DNA of 63,477 nucleotides from a virus. The position numbers and the translations under genes are program-made. Positions within the stretch are counted from its first letter, which is position 1, and each line of letters begins with the position of its first letter. The DNA lies in the IMG/VR virus record IMGVR_UViG_3300009528_000014, positions 1 through 63,477 of that record; one strand, 5' to 3'. The notes below the pieces were generated by a model. It was not told the DNA's origin and searched no databases. It saw only the letters and a program-made list of their open reading frames with translations. Shown here piece after piece: positions 24,702-33,227 of this stretch.

Positions 24702-25437
24702 GAACCTTTTGTCCTTTTGTATAAATTTCTTTTATTTCAGCGGCTGATAAACATCTATCTATATAAAATATTTCATCTAATTGTCCAATAAGACCATAGG
24801 GTGAAGCATGAACCAACCCGCTTATATGTAAATCTACATCAGTATTAGTTCTTGTTCCTGCTTCAGCGTCACTACCAATACTACTACCATCAACATAAAC
24901 CGTTGTGATAGGGGTTGAGGCATTAAAAGTCCCTACCACATAATGCCAAGTATTTGCCGAAAAATCACCATTAAGATATATGCCTGTAAAACCACCCGCA
25001 AAAGAACCATAAATTCTCCAGAGAACATTGCCCGTACTATAAATCGCAAGAACCCAATTGTAAGCACCTACATCACTTATTTTAAGAAATATGAAACTAT
25101 TAGCGGCTGGTGGCGAAACATCCAAATTTACCCAATAACCAACTGAAAAATCTGTTGTGGTATTGAAATCTGCATGTTTAGTTATTTCTGACATATCACC
25201 GCTATCATAATCTGCCATTCCTCCGAATTTCCCACCACTCACCAATGTTACACTGCCTGCTTCTTCAACTGCGGTATGTCCATGTCCAGAATCATCTGCC
25301 ATGCTATCTCCTGTTTCTTCATTACAATGTAATAATATCTTCAAATCAGGGTCATCTCCTAACTGAAATACAGTTACTTTTTCAGTAGCATTTACTGTTG
25401 AGCATACAAACAATAATGTAATTAAAATTATTTTCAT
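24691..25437 (-). CDS. Secreted LamG/concanavalin A-like lectin-domain protein
   Basis: 248 residues. Signal peptide MKIILITLLFVCSTVNA, then a LamG/laminin-G-like jelly roll: LLHCNEETGDSMADDSGHG, FSVGYWVNLD, WHYVVGTFN, TTVYVDGSSIG and GQLDEIFYIDRCLSAAEI. These segments match the order of LamG-3 carbohydrate-binding domains. Such domains occur in phage receptor-binding proteins, but a Sec signal on a virion protein is unusual. It overlaps both neighbours, so it is co-expressed with the fibre-like genes. Confidence 0.8.
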   Translation of the reverse strand: MKIILITLLFVCSTVNATEKVTVFQLGDDPDLKILLHCNEETGDSMADDSGHGHTAVEEAGSVTLVSGGKFGGMADYDSGDMSEITKHADFNTTTDFSVGYWVNLDVSPPAANSFIFLKISDVGAYNWVLAIYSTGNVLWRIYGSFAGGFTGIYLNGDFSANTWHYVVGTFNASTPITTVYVDGSSIGSDAEAGTRTNTDVDLHISGLVHASPYGLIGQLDEIFYIDRCLSAAEIKEIYTKGQKVHVN

Positions 25438-26627
25438 CTTTCATATCCTTGTATAGAAATATGAACATCATTGCCAGGATAACCAACAGTTGTTCCATGA
25501 CTTGATATTCCTATTTGCCACCTTTCGCCTTTATCCCACGTTGTAGAACTTAAATTAACCGCCAAATCAATTACTGTTCCTGTGCTTCCTGCTGTTAATG
25601 TAAATAAACTATTCCCATCTTCATCTAAATAACTCCAAGAAGGAGGGCTATCTAATGCTCCTTTATAACCATTCCAGTGTATTTCTATGTCCTCTCCTTC
25701 TGCCGGTGTGCTACACCATATAGTCATACTTGTCAATTCTAAATCATAAGGTATAACAAAACTCCCATCCCAATAATAATCTGTTGAAATAAATACATGA
25801 CCTGAACCGTTGAATGTAAACGTATGAGTTGATTTTGGGATGGTTATTGTTATTCCTGTCAAATTACTTCCATCCCCGTAATGCGTGGCTGTTATTGATG
25901 TTGCTGTTGCGTCTATGCAGGTGAAATCATTTTTAACTATCAAGTCATTTCCTAAATTCCAATTTCCTGTTGCGTGTGTATATGTGGATTTCTTTGTACC
26001 GTAACCAAAATAAATATAATCCATATAAAAATGGTCGGCTATTTCTGCATGACCATTTGTTCCAGATGACCACCCTTCTATCAGGTGCGTGCCACTTACA
26101 TCTAACTGAACCCAATTCGCCTGTCCAAAATCAAGTTTATGTCCACCGTCTACACTACTTAATATTTCATCTCCAATAGTAACATCATTTGTAGCAGTTA
26201 CGTTAGTTCCATAAATTTCATCTCCGAAATGATAATCTGAATATATGTAAGTTCCTGTTATACTTGTAGCCGTGCTATCTCCGTGAGTATAACTATCCCC
26301 GTGATTAATAAGACCACCAACGGTATAAGTATCGGTATGCACTATTTGATTGTTTCCTACCGCACCTATGGCGATTGTACTTACTATCACAGATGTCATT
26401 ACTCCATCAGGAAAAACAAGATAGATTAATTCAAGTGTTCCCGTGCTTAATATCCTGACCTTTGTATCAGCCGTCCCAGTGCTTATCCCTATCCTCATGT
26501 CGCCCCGCAACCGCCAGTCCGCTTTTTCAGTTGTTGTGCTTCTTGTAAAATCATAATATTTACCCGCCTCTGCAAGTGAAATAAAAGCAAGTAAAATTAT
26601 CAAAACCATAATTAATTTTTTATACAT
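25434..26627 (-). CDS. Fibre-like exported protein with signal peptide
   Basis: 397 residues from ATG 26627 (AAAGGAGAATGAA upstream). Signal peptide MYKKLIMVLIILLAFISLAEA, then a beta-rich Thr/Ser/Gly/Asp repeat region (HGDSYTHGDSTATSITGTYI, YGDGSNLTGI) typical of trimeric phage fibre shafts, and a compact C-terminal beta domain from about residue 290 (TFTFNGSGHVFIS ... DVHISIQGYER). Probably a receptor-binding or surface protein. Why it carries a signal sequence is unclear. Confidence 0.65.
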   Translation of the reverse strand: MYKKLIMVLIILLAFISLAEAGKYYDFTRSTTTEKADWRLRGDMRIGISTGTADTKVRILSTGTLELIYLVFPDGVMTSVIVSTIAIGAVGNNQIVHTDTYTVGGLINHGDSYTHGDSTATSITGTYIYSDYHFGDEIYGTNVTATNDVTIGDEILSSVDGGHKLDFGQANWVQLDVSGTHLIEGWSSGTNGHAEIADHFYMDYIYFGYGTKKSTYTHATGNWNLGNDLIVKNDFTCIDATATSITATHYGDGSNLTGITITIPKSTHTFTFNGSGHVFISTDYYWDGSFVIPYDLELTSMTIWCSTPAEGEDIEIHWNGYKGALDSPPSWSYLDEDGNSLFTLTAGSTGTVIDLAVNLSSTTWDKGERWQIGISSHGTTVGYPGNDVHISIQGYER

Positions 26628-26638
26628 TTCATTCTCCT

Positions 26639-27322
26639 TTATGCTATCTGCCATCTACTGCCATCATATCTATATGCTTGTTTTTCAGCATAATTCCAAT
26701 ACACATCCCCGGACTCTGCGTGCCATGAGGGGTCAACTGAATCCACCCACGTCCGCCTTATGAGTTCACCCAGAGAAATGGGCATCGCAGTCCTCGGGGG
26801 CTCTGTCCCGGGAACGAGCACTGCCCCATCAAAGTAAAAATCCCCCGCCGTATCGGTGGGTCTCAACTCCGCACGAACCCTCGTAGCCGAGGCATCAATC
26901 GTTCTTGCGATATATAAAAATTCCCATGTATTTGTTGAGGTATTCGCGGATGAGTCCGTTGACCCCACTCCATCGGATATTCTTAAAACCACGTTCGTAT
27001 CGGGAGCGTAAACCCAGCATCCCAGGGCAACGCTCAACCCCTTGAAATCGGCAAAATTTATTATGTCCTGATAGGCATGGTGGGCTATATTAGACGGTGA
27101 CATCTTAAGCGAGTAATCCCCGAATTTCTTTTGAGTGCTACTCCTCGCATTGACCACCCCGGACTCCTGCCAGTAATCGCACTGCAAGTCACCGTGAGTC
27201 GTCCGCTTAAAATTACCGTTCGCCAATAGGTTAATAAAGGCATTGGATTTTACATTCGTGATCAAAGCATTAAAGTCATCTTTCGCTACGCTCTCATTCT
27301 CTGCTGTTGGGAATCCTGACAT
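26639..27322 (-). CDS. Tail-fibre-like protein with carbohydrate-binding-like domain
   Basis: 227 residues. FINLLANGNFKRTTHG ... CDYWQESG ... YSLKMSPSN and VALGCWVYAPDTNVVLRISDG follow the pattern of a CBM/galactose-binding beta sandwich found in phage tail fibres. The C-terminal part WVDSVDPSWHAESGDVYWNYAEKQAYRYDGSRW resembles a small end domain. Located in the fibre module. No signal peptide. Confidence 0.6.
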   Translation of the reverse strand: MSGFPTAENESVAKDDFNALITNVKSNAFINLLANGNFKRTTHGDLQCDYWQESGVVNARSSTQKKFGDYSLKMSPSNIAHHAYQDIINFADFKGLSVALGCWVYAPDTNVVLRISDGVGSTDSSANTSTNTWEFLYIARTIDASATRVRAELRPTDTAGDFYFDGAVLVPGTEPPRTAMPISLGELIRRTWVDSVDPSWHAESGDVYWNYAEKQAYRYDGSRWQIA

Positions 27323-27323
27323 T

Positions 27324-27704
27324 TTATTCTCCTTCTATTATCTTTTTTTCCTTCAGTATTTCTATCAGGGCATTTAACTTTTCTTTGTCAGTTTTATTTT
27401 CATTATTTATGATAGAGGTTTTTAGATTAATTCTATTCTTCTTTTCTTGTGCTTCAAGTTCTGACCTGCTTTTTCGTTCTTCTCTTGCTTTCTCATAATC
27501 TGATATTTCTTTATCTGACCTTTTGACTATTTTCTTTTTATTAAAATCATATACATAGTGTTGCATGGGTCTTAATTCTCGTTCATCATATACAATCAAT
27601 CTTCCATTAAATTTATTGTTTTTATCTACTGGCAGAGTCCCCGAACTATTGCCAATCACGCTTCCATCATTTGGTTCAATTTCATAATAATTATATGTTT
27701 TCAT
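27324..27704 (-). CDS. Small tail-fibre-associated protein
   Basis: 126 residues from ATG 27704 (AAAGGAGAACTT upstream). Beta-rich N-terminus (YYEIEPNDGSVIGNSSG ... RELRPMQHYVYDF) and a helical coiled-coil C-terminus. Could be a fibre assembly chaperone or adaptor; no family assigned. One base from the fibre gene on each side. Confidence 0.5.
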   Translation of the reverse strand: MKTYNYYEIEPNDGSVIGNSSGTLPVDKNNKFNGRLIVYDERELRPMQHYVYDFNKKKIVKRSDKEISDYEKAREERKSRSELEAQEKKNRINLKTSIINNENKTDKEKLNALIEILKEKKIIEGE

Positions 27705-27714
27705 AAGTTCTCCT

Positions 27715-28410
27715 TTATGATACATAATATACTACTGCCCATAGTGTAGAAGAAAAAGTTTTTATACTATCGCCATAGTTAAATTGAAGAACATCCCCAG
27801 CATCTTGTTTTATTGCGACAACATTATCTGAATTATCAGGATAAGCTCCTCCTCCACTTTCAAATACTCCCGAGAAATACGCACCTGCTGCTATGTATCT
27901 GATTTTATTAGCGGCTATGGTAGAGGTCATTTGTTTGAAATTATTTCCGCTGTCGACCGCAACAGTATATAGTTTCCATTTCAATCTACTATCAGTATCT
28001 TTACCATTATTTGCTTCGTTTCCGGGGAAAAATTCTCCGTTTTTACTAAGTCCACCAAATATGACTCCATCAACTCCAAATCCCAACTCTCCATTAGCTT
28101 TCATTCCAATATAAGTATCATTTGCAGTGGTTGCATAAAACCTTATTCTTTCATGCCCCGTATCATCTTTTATACCTTTACCCGTTTCATCTTGTAGAGT
28201 TAAATAATCATTTAAAACAATCCGATTAAATGTAAAGTTTTTTGCTATCAAACCTGCATCGGTTTCATCAATCGCGGCTCCTAATATTCGTGGTGCTCCA
28301 CCTGCCCCTTCCGCCAGAGCTTTTAGATTCGCACCAAGTTGTGATATTTTAGTTGAGGTTAATAAACTATTAGCCGCGTAAGTTAGGGCTGCTTCAGTCC
28401 AAGTCGCCAT
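27715..28410 (-). CDS. Tail-fibre-like protein
   Basis: 231 residues from ATG 28410, chosen for AGGTGG six bases upstream. Helical N-terminus (TYAANSLLTSTKISQLGANLK), a Gly-rich beta region (IGMKANGELGFGVDG), and a C-terminal beta domain ending ALWAVVYYVS. Sequence style matches minor tail or fibre proteins. Between a small zinc protein and the fibre-associated protein. Confidence 0.5.
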   Translation of the reverse strand: MATWTEAALTYAANSLLTSTKISQLGANLKALAEGAGGAPRILGAAIDETDAGLIAKNFTFNRIVLNDYLTLQDETGKGIKDDTGHERIRFYATTANDTYIGMKANGELGFGVDGVIFGGLSKNGEFFPGNEANNGKDTDSRLKWKLYTVAVDSGNNFKQMTSTIAANKIRYIAAGAYFSGVFESGGGAYPDNSDNVVAIKQDAGDVLQFNYGDSIKTFSSTLWAVVYYVS

Positions 28411-28411
28411 T

Positions 28412-28627
28412 TCAATCCACCTCTTTCTTTCTTCCCAGAATAAAATCACTTATTGTTTTGGTACATTCAGGACATAACAAAGCATATTTACCGTTTTCAT
28501 CCTGTATCCATAATATATGTTGCCAACCTATCGCACCATCACCGTAGATGTGTTCTGTATGAGTATTATTACATCCTTTCCTGTCGCATTTCACAGTCCG
28601 TGGTTTCTTTATTTCCTTGAACGGCAT
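28412..28627 (-). CDS. Small zinc-ribbon-like protein
   Basis: 71 residues with KCDRKGCNNTH and LLCPECTK, two CX2-4C pairs that probably bind zinc. Found between tail genes. Similar small Cys proteins occur in many phage tail operons; function unknown. Confidence 0.55.
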   Translation of the reverse strand: MPFKEIKKPRTVKCDRKGCNNTHTEHIYGDGAIGWQHILWIQDENGKYALLCPECTKTISDFILGRKKEVD

Positions 28628-28639
28628 CTTTACCTCCTC

Positions 28640-29986
28640 TCAGAATAAAGGATTATAGGCTTCATCAAGTAACCCATTCACTGCATCATCTAAAATAAAA
28701 TATTGCTTAAAACCAACCTGCTTTAGTTTCCAACTGCATAGCCCAGTCATAACATCCATCGTGAGTTCTTTTAATGTGTAACCTTCCGTATTACTGAAAT
28801 AAACTCCGAATAAAGGATAGTTTACCCGCAGGGCATCCGATAACTGGTGAGGGAATCCCGTAAGTCCGGCATTAAATTCAAGTTCTTTTTTCGGGTCTTT
28901 CCACCATAAAATAATCCGCTCGCCAAAAGAATCCGCGGCAGCAGATGAAGGAATCCAAATTACTGTATCCTCATAATTTTTTGGTCTTAATCCATAAGTT
29001 GATTGAGAATCAGTATCTGCCAGATTAGCATTTTCATCAACGCCCCTATGTCCAGCCCATGTCGGGTCTGGCGGAGTCCCTGCTGTATCAGGGTCGTAGC
29101 CATAAAAAATAGTAACCCTGTTAATTATATCATCCACGCCCTGATTAAGATTAGGCTTTGAAAGAATATTATCTACATCAAAGTCATCCGAGCCGCCCAG
29201 GTCGGGTGAATAAATAATCTCCTCAAGCCAGTACCGACAGTATATAAGACCATCCCCCTCGGCAAATATTGTTGAATGAGAATAGGTCATTATCTTTTTT
29301 AATATGTTGCCTATGGTCTGACCGGTAAAGTTCCCCTGTAAAAGAAAGCCGAGTGAGGTCATTTGAGTTTTCCATGTAGACCATTCGGTATAATTTATAT
29401 CTACATTTGCACTGGAAGCAGTGTTATCAAGGTCGCCCATATCCGGGTCTGTGAGCAAGTACCAAACCATATCCGCTGGATTTATCCCGCTTGAATAATC
29501 TCTTGCTAACCACCCCGTAGCGGAATAAAAATCAATAGGAATATCTTTCGTGCCAATTTTTCTGTCAAATAAGTATCCCAATTTATCCCTGAAAACTAAA
29601 AATGCCTTGTCTCCCCTAAACTTAAAATCGTCAAGTCTGCCAGTAAATATATTCAGGGTCTCCCCGGAATACCATTTAAGCTCATCCCATTTTTTATTAC
29701 CCCACCTGTTCAGATACTGAGAGTCATTGGTTAGTATCTCAAGGCTGATTACTCCTTCCTGCCTTAAATACGCTTCGGGGTTATCTTTTAATTTATTCCA
29801 GTACTTACCCCCATTATAAACCTCAACCGTAGCGTAACCGGTGGAGACCTCATCCGCCTGCCTCGTTATTGAGGGCAGAACCTCGCATCGGTCAGTCTCG
29901 TCCACACCGTTGAAAGTAAACTTCCTTTTAGGATGAACCGCCTGTTCTGATAATTTCCCGAGTGTATCGGAATTAAGGCTTAACAT
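28640..29986 (-). CDS. Putative baseplate/tail-tip protein
   Basis: 448 residues. N-terminal beta domain (KFTFNGVDETDRCEVLPSITRQ ... TGYATVEVYNGGKYWN), a central domain with SGETLNIFTGRLDDFKF, and a C-terminal beta region (TLKELTMDVMTGLCSWKLKQVGF). The order and position after the tape measure and distal tail gene fit a tail hub protein of siphoviruses (gp27-like), but no motif is decisive. Confidence 0.5.
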   Translation of the reverse strand: MLSLNSDTLGKLSEQAVHPKRKFTFNGVDETDRCEVLPSITRQADEVSTGYATVEVYNGGKYWNKLKDNPEAYLRQEGVISLEILTNDSQYLNRWGNKKWDELKWYSGETLNIFTGRLDDFKFRGDKAFLVFRDKLGYLFDRKIGTKDIPIDFYSATGWLARDYSSGINPADMVWYLLTDPDMGDLDNTASSANVDINYTEWSTWKTQMTSLGFLLQGNFTGQTIGNILKKIMTYSHSTIFAEGDGLIYCRYWLEEIIYSPDLGGSDDFDVDNILSKPNLNQGVDDIINRVTIFYGYDPDTAGTPPDPTWAGHRGVDENANLADTDSQSTYGLRPKNYEDTVIWIPSSAAADSFGERIILWWKDPKKELEFNAGLTGFPHQLSDALRVNYPLFGVYFSNTEGYTLKELTMDVMTGLCSWKLKQVGFKQYFILDDAVNGLLDEAYNPLF

Positions 29987-30351
29987 TATAACTCCCTCAA
30001 AATTAAAGTGCCTCTAAACTTATCTTCCCAATTAGGCACTCCAAAACTTGATAAAGGTTTTTCGTCATTATGAATTCTGACTGTATATGAAACCGAAGGA
30101 GCATTAATCATATCATCATAAAAAGTTAGTTGCGCTAAATCATCCCGCCAATCATTAAAAGTCGTAGCATCCGCTGTTGCTATATTTTCAAGCGGAATTT
30201 CCCACCTTCGTTTTTTTGAGAATTTATAAGAATATTCTTTCCCGGAAATAGCCGAGTGTCTTATAACATCAAAATCATCTGGCTTAATATATCCCGCTTC
30301 AGGTGAAAAATTAATTATTGTAACTCCATCTGTAATTTTCATTGAGGGCAT
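29986..30351 (-). CDS. Putative distal tail protein
   Basis: 121 residues, beta-rich (VTIINFSPEAGYIKPDDFDVIRHS ... SYTVRIHNDEKPLSSFGVPNWEDKFRGTLIL), immediately downstream of the tape measure gene. Length and position match a short Dit-like or minor tail protein. No definitive motif. One-base overlap with the next gene. Confidence 0.5.
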   Translation of the reverse strand: MPSMKITDGVTIINFSPEAGYIKPDDFDVIRHSAISGKEYSYKFSKKRRWEIPLENIATADATTFNDWRDDLAQLTFYDDMINAPSVSYTVRIHNDEKPLSSFGVPNWEDKFRGTLILREL

Positions 30352-30352
30352 T

Positions 30353-32716
30353 TTATATCACAAATCCTTCCCTTGCTAAATCCTGTAAAGCTGGCAGTAT
30401 GTTTCTTCTCGTAACTTCTTTTATTCTTGTTGGACTCGCTTCTTCCCAATCACTAAAGGTCGTTACATTTGGAAATTGAATATTAATAATAATCGAGGTC
30501 GGTCTTGCTTTTATTTTATTCAAGGGAATAGCCAGTTCCGGTCCCTTTTCTGCAATGGTTGTAAGTGCCGGCCCCATAAAAAGTTTGCCTTCAGCGGCAG
30601 ACTGTATTTTAGAAATTTGACCTACTATATTTGGAACTATCAAAGCCGTCTGAGCGATAGCCAGAATCGGACCAAGAGGGCCCGCTCCGGCAGCCCAAGC
30701 CCATATTTTAGAAATTGCGATTCCCTGTTCAACTAATACTTTCGCTACCGCGAGTGCTTTGCCTTCCTTTGATTCCTTCCCGAAAATAGCCATCGCAGCT
30801 TCAATTCCTGCAAGTGCTATTTGTTGTTTTATCTCTTGGGTCTGTTGTGCTAATACCTGTTTTTTTGTTTCGCTTTCCTCATCTGCTTTGAATTCTGCTT
30901 CTCTTATTGCATTTTTTCGTTCTGCTTCTACCTCATCTCTTTCCTTTTCTCGCTCTATTCTATACTCGTCTATAAGGTCTTTATCGGCTCCGGCTTTTTC
31001 GTATGCCTCAACTTCTTTTTCAAGTTGCTCTGTTGCCTTCTCGTAATCAGATAATCGGATTTCGTCTAATTTCTCGGCAAGTTCTTCCTCAGCTTTTATT
31101 TTTTCTTCTGTGGCTTCTATTGCTGCTATTGCTGCCGCTGCTTTTGCTTCTGTCTCTTTAGCTGCTGCTTCTATAATTGCATCTGAAGCTGCTAATTCAG
31201 CCTCCTCCTTTTCTTTTAACTTGGCGATCCTTAAATCAAGGTTCTTAATGTCTTCCGATGTCTCCTCAGCACCCCGCTGGAGTAATTTAGCTTTAACCAA
31301 TAATAAAGCCTTATGTGTTCCTTCCCACTCCTGCATTTTTCCAATCTGTTTATCAACTTGCGCAAGATTTTCTTCTGCTGCTTTCTCAAAATCCTTAGTC
31401 GCTCTTGTTGCTTTAATCATAGTTCCTATGAAAAGAGCAAAAACTATCGCAAGAGCAGCAACAGGCGGATGAATAGCACCCAGTATCGGGGCTAATTTAG
31501 TAAAGATAGAAACCATTTTCAATGCAGTGCCCACGACTTTAAGGAAAATTCCAGAAAGTAAAGTTATCGCTGGAACGAGAATCGCAACACTTTTAACAAG
31601 CCCCTCGTTCTCTTTTACGAAATCCCTGAACTTATCTATGTTCTCAACAACCTTTTCAGCCAGGTCTTTTATAACCGGGATAAGAGTAGTCCCTACTTCA
31701 ACCATTAAGATATTAACAGTCTCCCTGAGCTTACGCATTTGAACATTCAGATTATCCTGTCGCTTTGCTAACATCTCGTCAGTCTTGCCAGCTCGTTCAG
31801 AAATCGAAATGGTATCTTCCATAAATTCATTTCTTTTATCCAGGATAGTTAGCAGTCCGGTAAGGGCTGTTTTTTCTTCTATTAGTTTTGGTAGTCTGGC
31901 ATCTTCGACTTTAGAAAGTCTCTTTAGAACCTCCGTTAGACCGAGCTGTTGCATTGCGGCTTGAGCCGATGCAAATCCCCATCCCCCCTTTTCCATTCCT
32001 GTTAATGCTGCAAGTTCTTTCGTAGGTTTCAGAAAAGCACCCATAAGTGCCTTGAGAGAAGTAATTGCGATATTAGTTTTAATTCCCCCTCTGGTCATTA
32101 CTGTAAGAGAAGCACCGACTTCTTCAAGGGAGACTCCCAGTGCCTTTGAAAGTGGTAGAACCAGTCCGATAGTAGGAGCTAATTCTGCCATCGTGGTTTT
32201 ACCCTTTTCCACAATAGAGAAGAACCAATCAGAAATATCCCCAGCTCGGTCAGCAGCTAATCCATAAGCGTTGACTACGGTAGTTAATGCGTCAGCTGTT
32301 AAACCGGCTTCAACAAAACCTGCCTCGGCAGCTCTAACCGATACTTCCAAAAATGCTGTAGCTTTTTCTGCGGAAATTGAAGCGGAGAGAATATCGTATA
32401 AACCTTTAGAGAGGGTTGCTGTTGATTGTCCATAAGTTACCGCCATTTTCTTGATAGCCGACTCAAAGCCCGGCATATACTTTTCGCTCTGTTCACCGAG
32501 CATGGTTGCAACATAGCTCATTTGCTCCTGGAAATCCCCCGCCTTCTTTATTGCGAGACCAAGCCCGGCAGCCATTGCAGTACCAGCGATAAGGAATTTA
32601 CTCCCTGCTTTGGAGACGGACTCCCCAAGACCCTTTAACTGTTTATCGGTAACCCCAAGAGTCTTAGTAGCCTCGTCTCTGGCGCGAATTATAATCTGTA
32701 AAATGTTCTCTGGCAT
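30353..32716 (-). CDS. Tail tape measure protein
   Basis: 787 residues. The N-terminal part has the TP901-type core (VSYVATMLGEQSEKYMPGFESAIKKMA; TAELAPTIGLVLPLSKALGVSLEEVGASL). It is followed by coiled coil, hydrophobic segments around 378-395 and 418-436, a long Ala/Glu/Lys coiled coil, and a C-terminal domain. Tape measure length sets tail length at roughly 0.15 nm per residue, giving an estimate near 115-120 nm. Upstream is a chaperone-like gene and an unusual hairpin at 32734-32782. Confidence 0.85.
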   Translation of the reverse strand: MPENILQIIIRARDEATKTLGVTDKQLKGLGESVSKAGSKFLIAGTAMAAGLGLAIKKAGDFQEQMSYVATMLGEQSEKYMPGFESAIKKMAVTYGQSTATLSKGLYDILSASISAEKATAFLEVSVRAAEAGFVEAGLTADALTTVVNAYGLAADRAGDISDWFFSIVEKGKTTMAELAPTIGLVLPLSKALGVSLEEVGASLTVMTRGGIKTNIAITSLKALMGAFLKPTKELAALTGMEKGGWGFASAQAAMQQLGLTEVLKRLSKVEDARLPKLIEEKTALTGLLTILDKRNEFMEDTISISERAGKTDEMLAKRQDNLNVQMRKLRETVNILMVEVGTTLIPVIKDLAEKVVENIDKFRDFVKENEGLVKSVAILVPAITLLSGIFLKVVGTALKMVSIFTKLAPILGAIHPPVAALAIVFALFIGTMIKATRATKDFEKAAEENLAQVDKQIGKMQEWEGTHKALLLVKAKLLQRGAEETSEDIKNLDLRIAKLKEKEEAELAASDAIIEAAAKETEAKAAAAIAAIEATEEKIKAEEELAEKLDEIRLSDYEKATEQLEKEVEAYEKAGADKDLIDEYRIEREKERDEVEAERKNAIREAEFKADEESETKKQVLAQQTQEIKQQIALAGIEAAMAIFGKESKEGKALAVAKVLVEQGIAISKIWAWAAGAGPLGPILAIAQTALIVPNIVGQISKIQSAAEGKLFMGPALTTIAEKGPELAIPLNKIKARPTSIIINIQFPNVTTFSDWEEASPTRIKEVTRRNILPALQDLAREGFVI

Positions 32717-32733
32717 TTTATTTCCCTAAAAAA

Positions 32734-32782
32734 AAGGCTCAACAGTCCCTCAAAAGATAGAGGTCTTTTAACTGCGAGCCTT
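32734..32782 (-). terminator. Terminator-like composite hairpin between tail chaperone and tape measure genes
   Basis: On the minus strand AAGGCTC pairs with GAGCCTT (32782-32776 with 32740-32734), enclosing CAGT/ACTG and CCTC/GAGG inner pairs, followed by eight T residues and the tape measure RBS AGGGAAATAAA. It has the form of an intrinsic terminator inside the late operon. Confidence 0.55.
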
Positions 32783-32818
32783 CGTTCCTACCTTAATTTA
32801 TTTTGGATATTTAATTAT

Positions 32819-33124
32819 TTACTTATCCGAAGAAGGTTTAGGCTTTAATCCTCCTCCGAAAACCACTCCTTTATTTATGGATTGCATTGTTTCCTCAAAT
32901 GATTTATCCGTCGGGACTAAAAACGAACCGACTTGTTTTTCCGTTAAACCCGGGTCGGATTTTCTTACAAGTACCCAAATCAACATTCTGGCTTGTTTGA
33001 AAGTTAATGGAGTCCCATTTTTGAATTGTTTAAGGTCTCCAAGCCGTTCTTCCAATTCAATTAAATCATTCACATCCAACGCACTCATTTCATAATCTTT
33101 CCCGCCAAGTCTAACCTTTTCCAC
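32819..33124 (-). CDS. Putative tail assembly chaperone
   Basis: 101 residues from GTG 33124 (AGGAGGTAAGA upstream). Contains VNDLIELEERLGDLKQF, FKQARMLIWVLVRKSDPGLTEKQVGSFL and a helical C-terminus, the pattern of small tail assembly chaperones (gpG/TAC type) found just before the tape measure gene. I see no frameshift extension; a stop is followed by a strong hairpin instead. The TnpB element lies immediately upstream of its ribosome-binding site. Confidence 0.6.
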   Translation of the reverse strand: MEKVRLGGKDYEMSALDVNDLIELEERLGDLKQFKNGTPLTFKQARMLIWVLVRKSDPGLTEKQVGSFLVPTDKSFEETMQSINKGVVFGGGLKPKPSSDK

Positions 33125-33190
33125 TCTTACCTCCTTTTCCCAGAAATCCCCCGACTTTAGCAAATTTTGAAAATAAAACCAAAGTAGTAC

Positions 33191-33219
33191 TTGACATCCA
33201 ATCTAAAATATGATATAAT
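33191..33219 (+). promoter_or_regulatory. Perfect-consensus sigma70 promoter of tnpB
   Basis: TTGACA (33191-33196), 17-bp spacer, TATAAT (33214-33219), 12/12 matches, on the plus strand. Predicted start near 33226. RBS AAGGAT lies 7 bases before the tnpB ATG. Confidence 0.85.
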
Positions 33220-33227
33220 TCTTATTA

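Noticed and set aside
32819-33124. Possible gpG/gpGT-style programmed frameshift before the tape measure
   Set aside because: The chaperone frame ends in a stop followed by 100 non-coding bases with a terminator-like hairpin; no slippery site or extension frame seen.
33141-33160. CCCCCGACTTTAG near the left side of the TnpB element as a second element end
   Set aside because: Resembles half of an IS605-type hairpin but lacks the second arm; not enough to call an element end.
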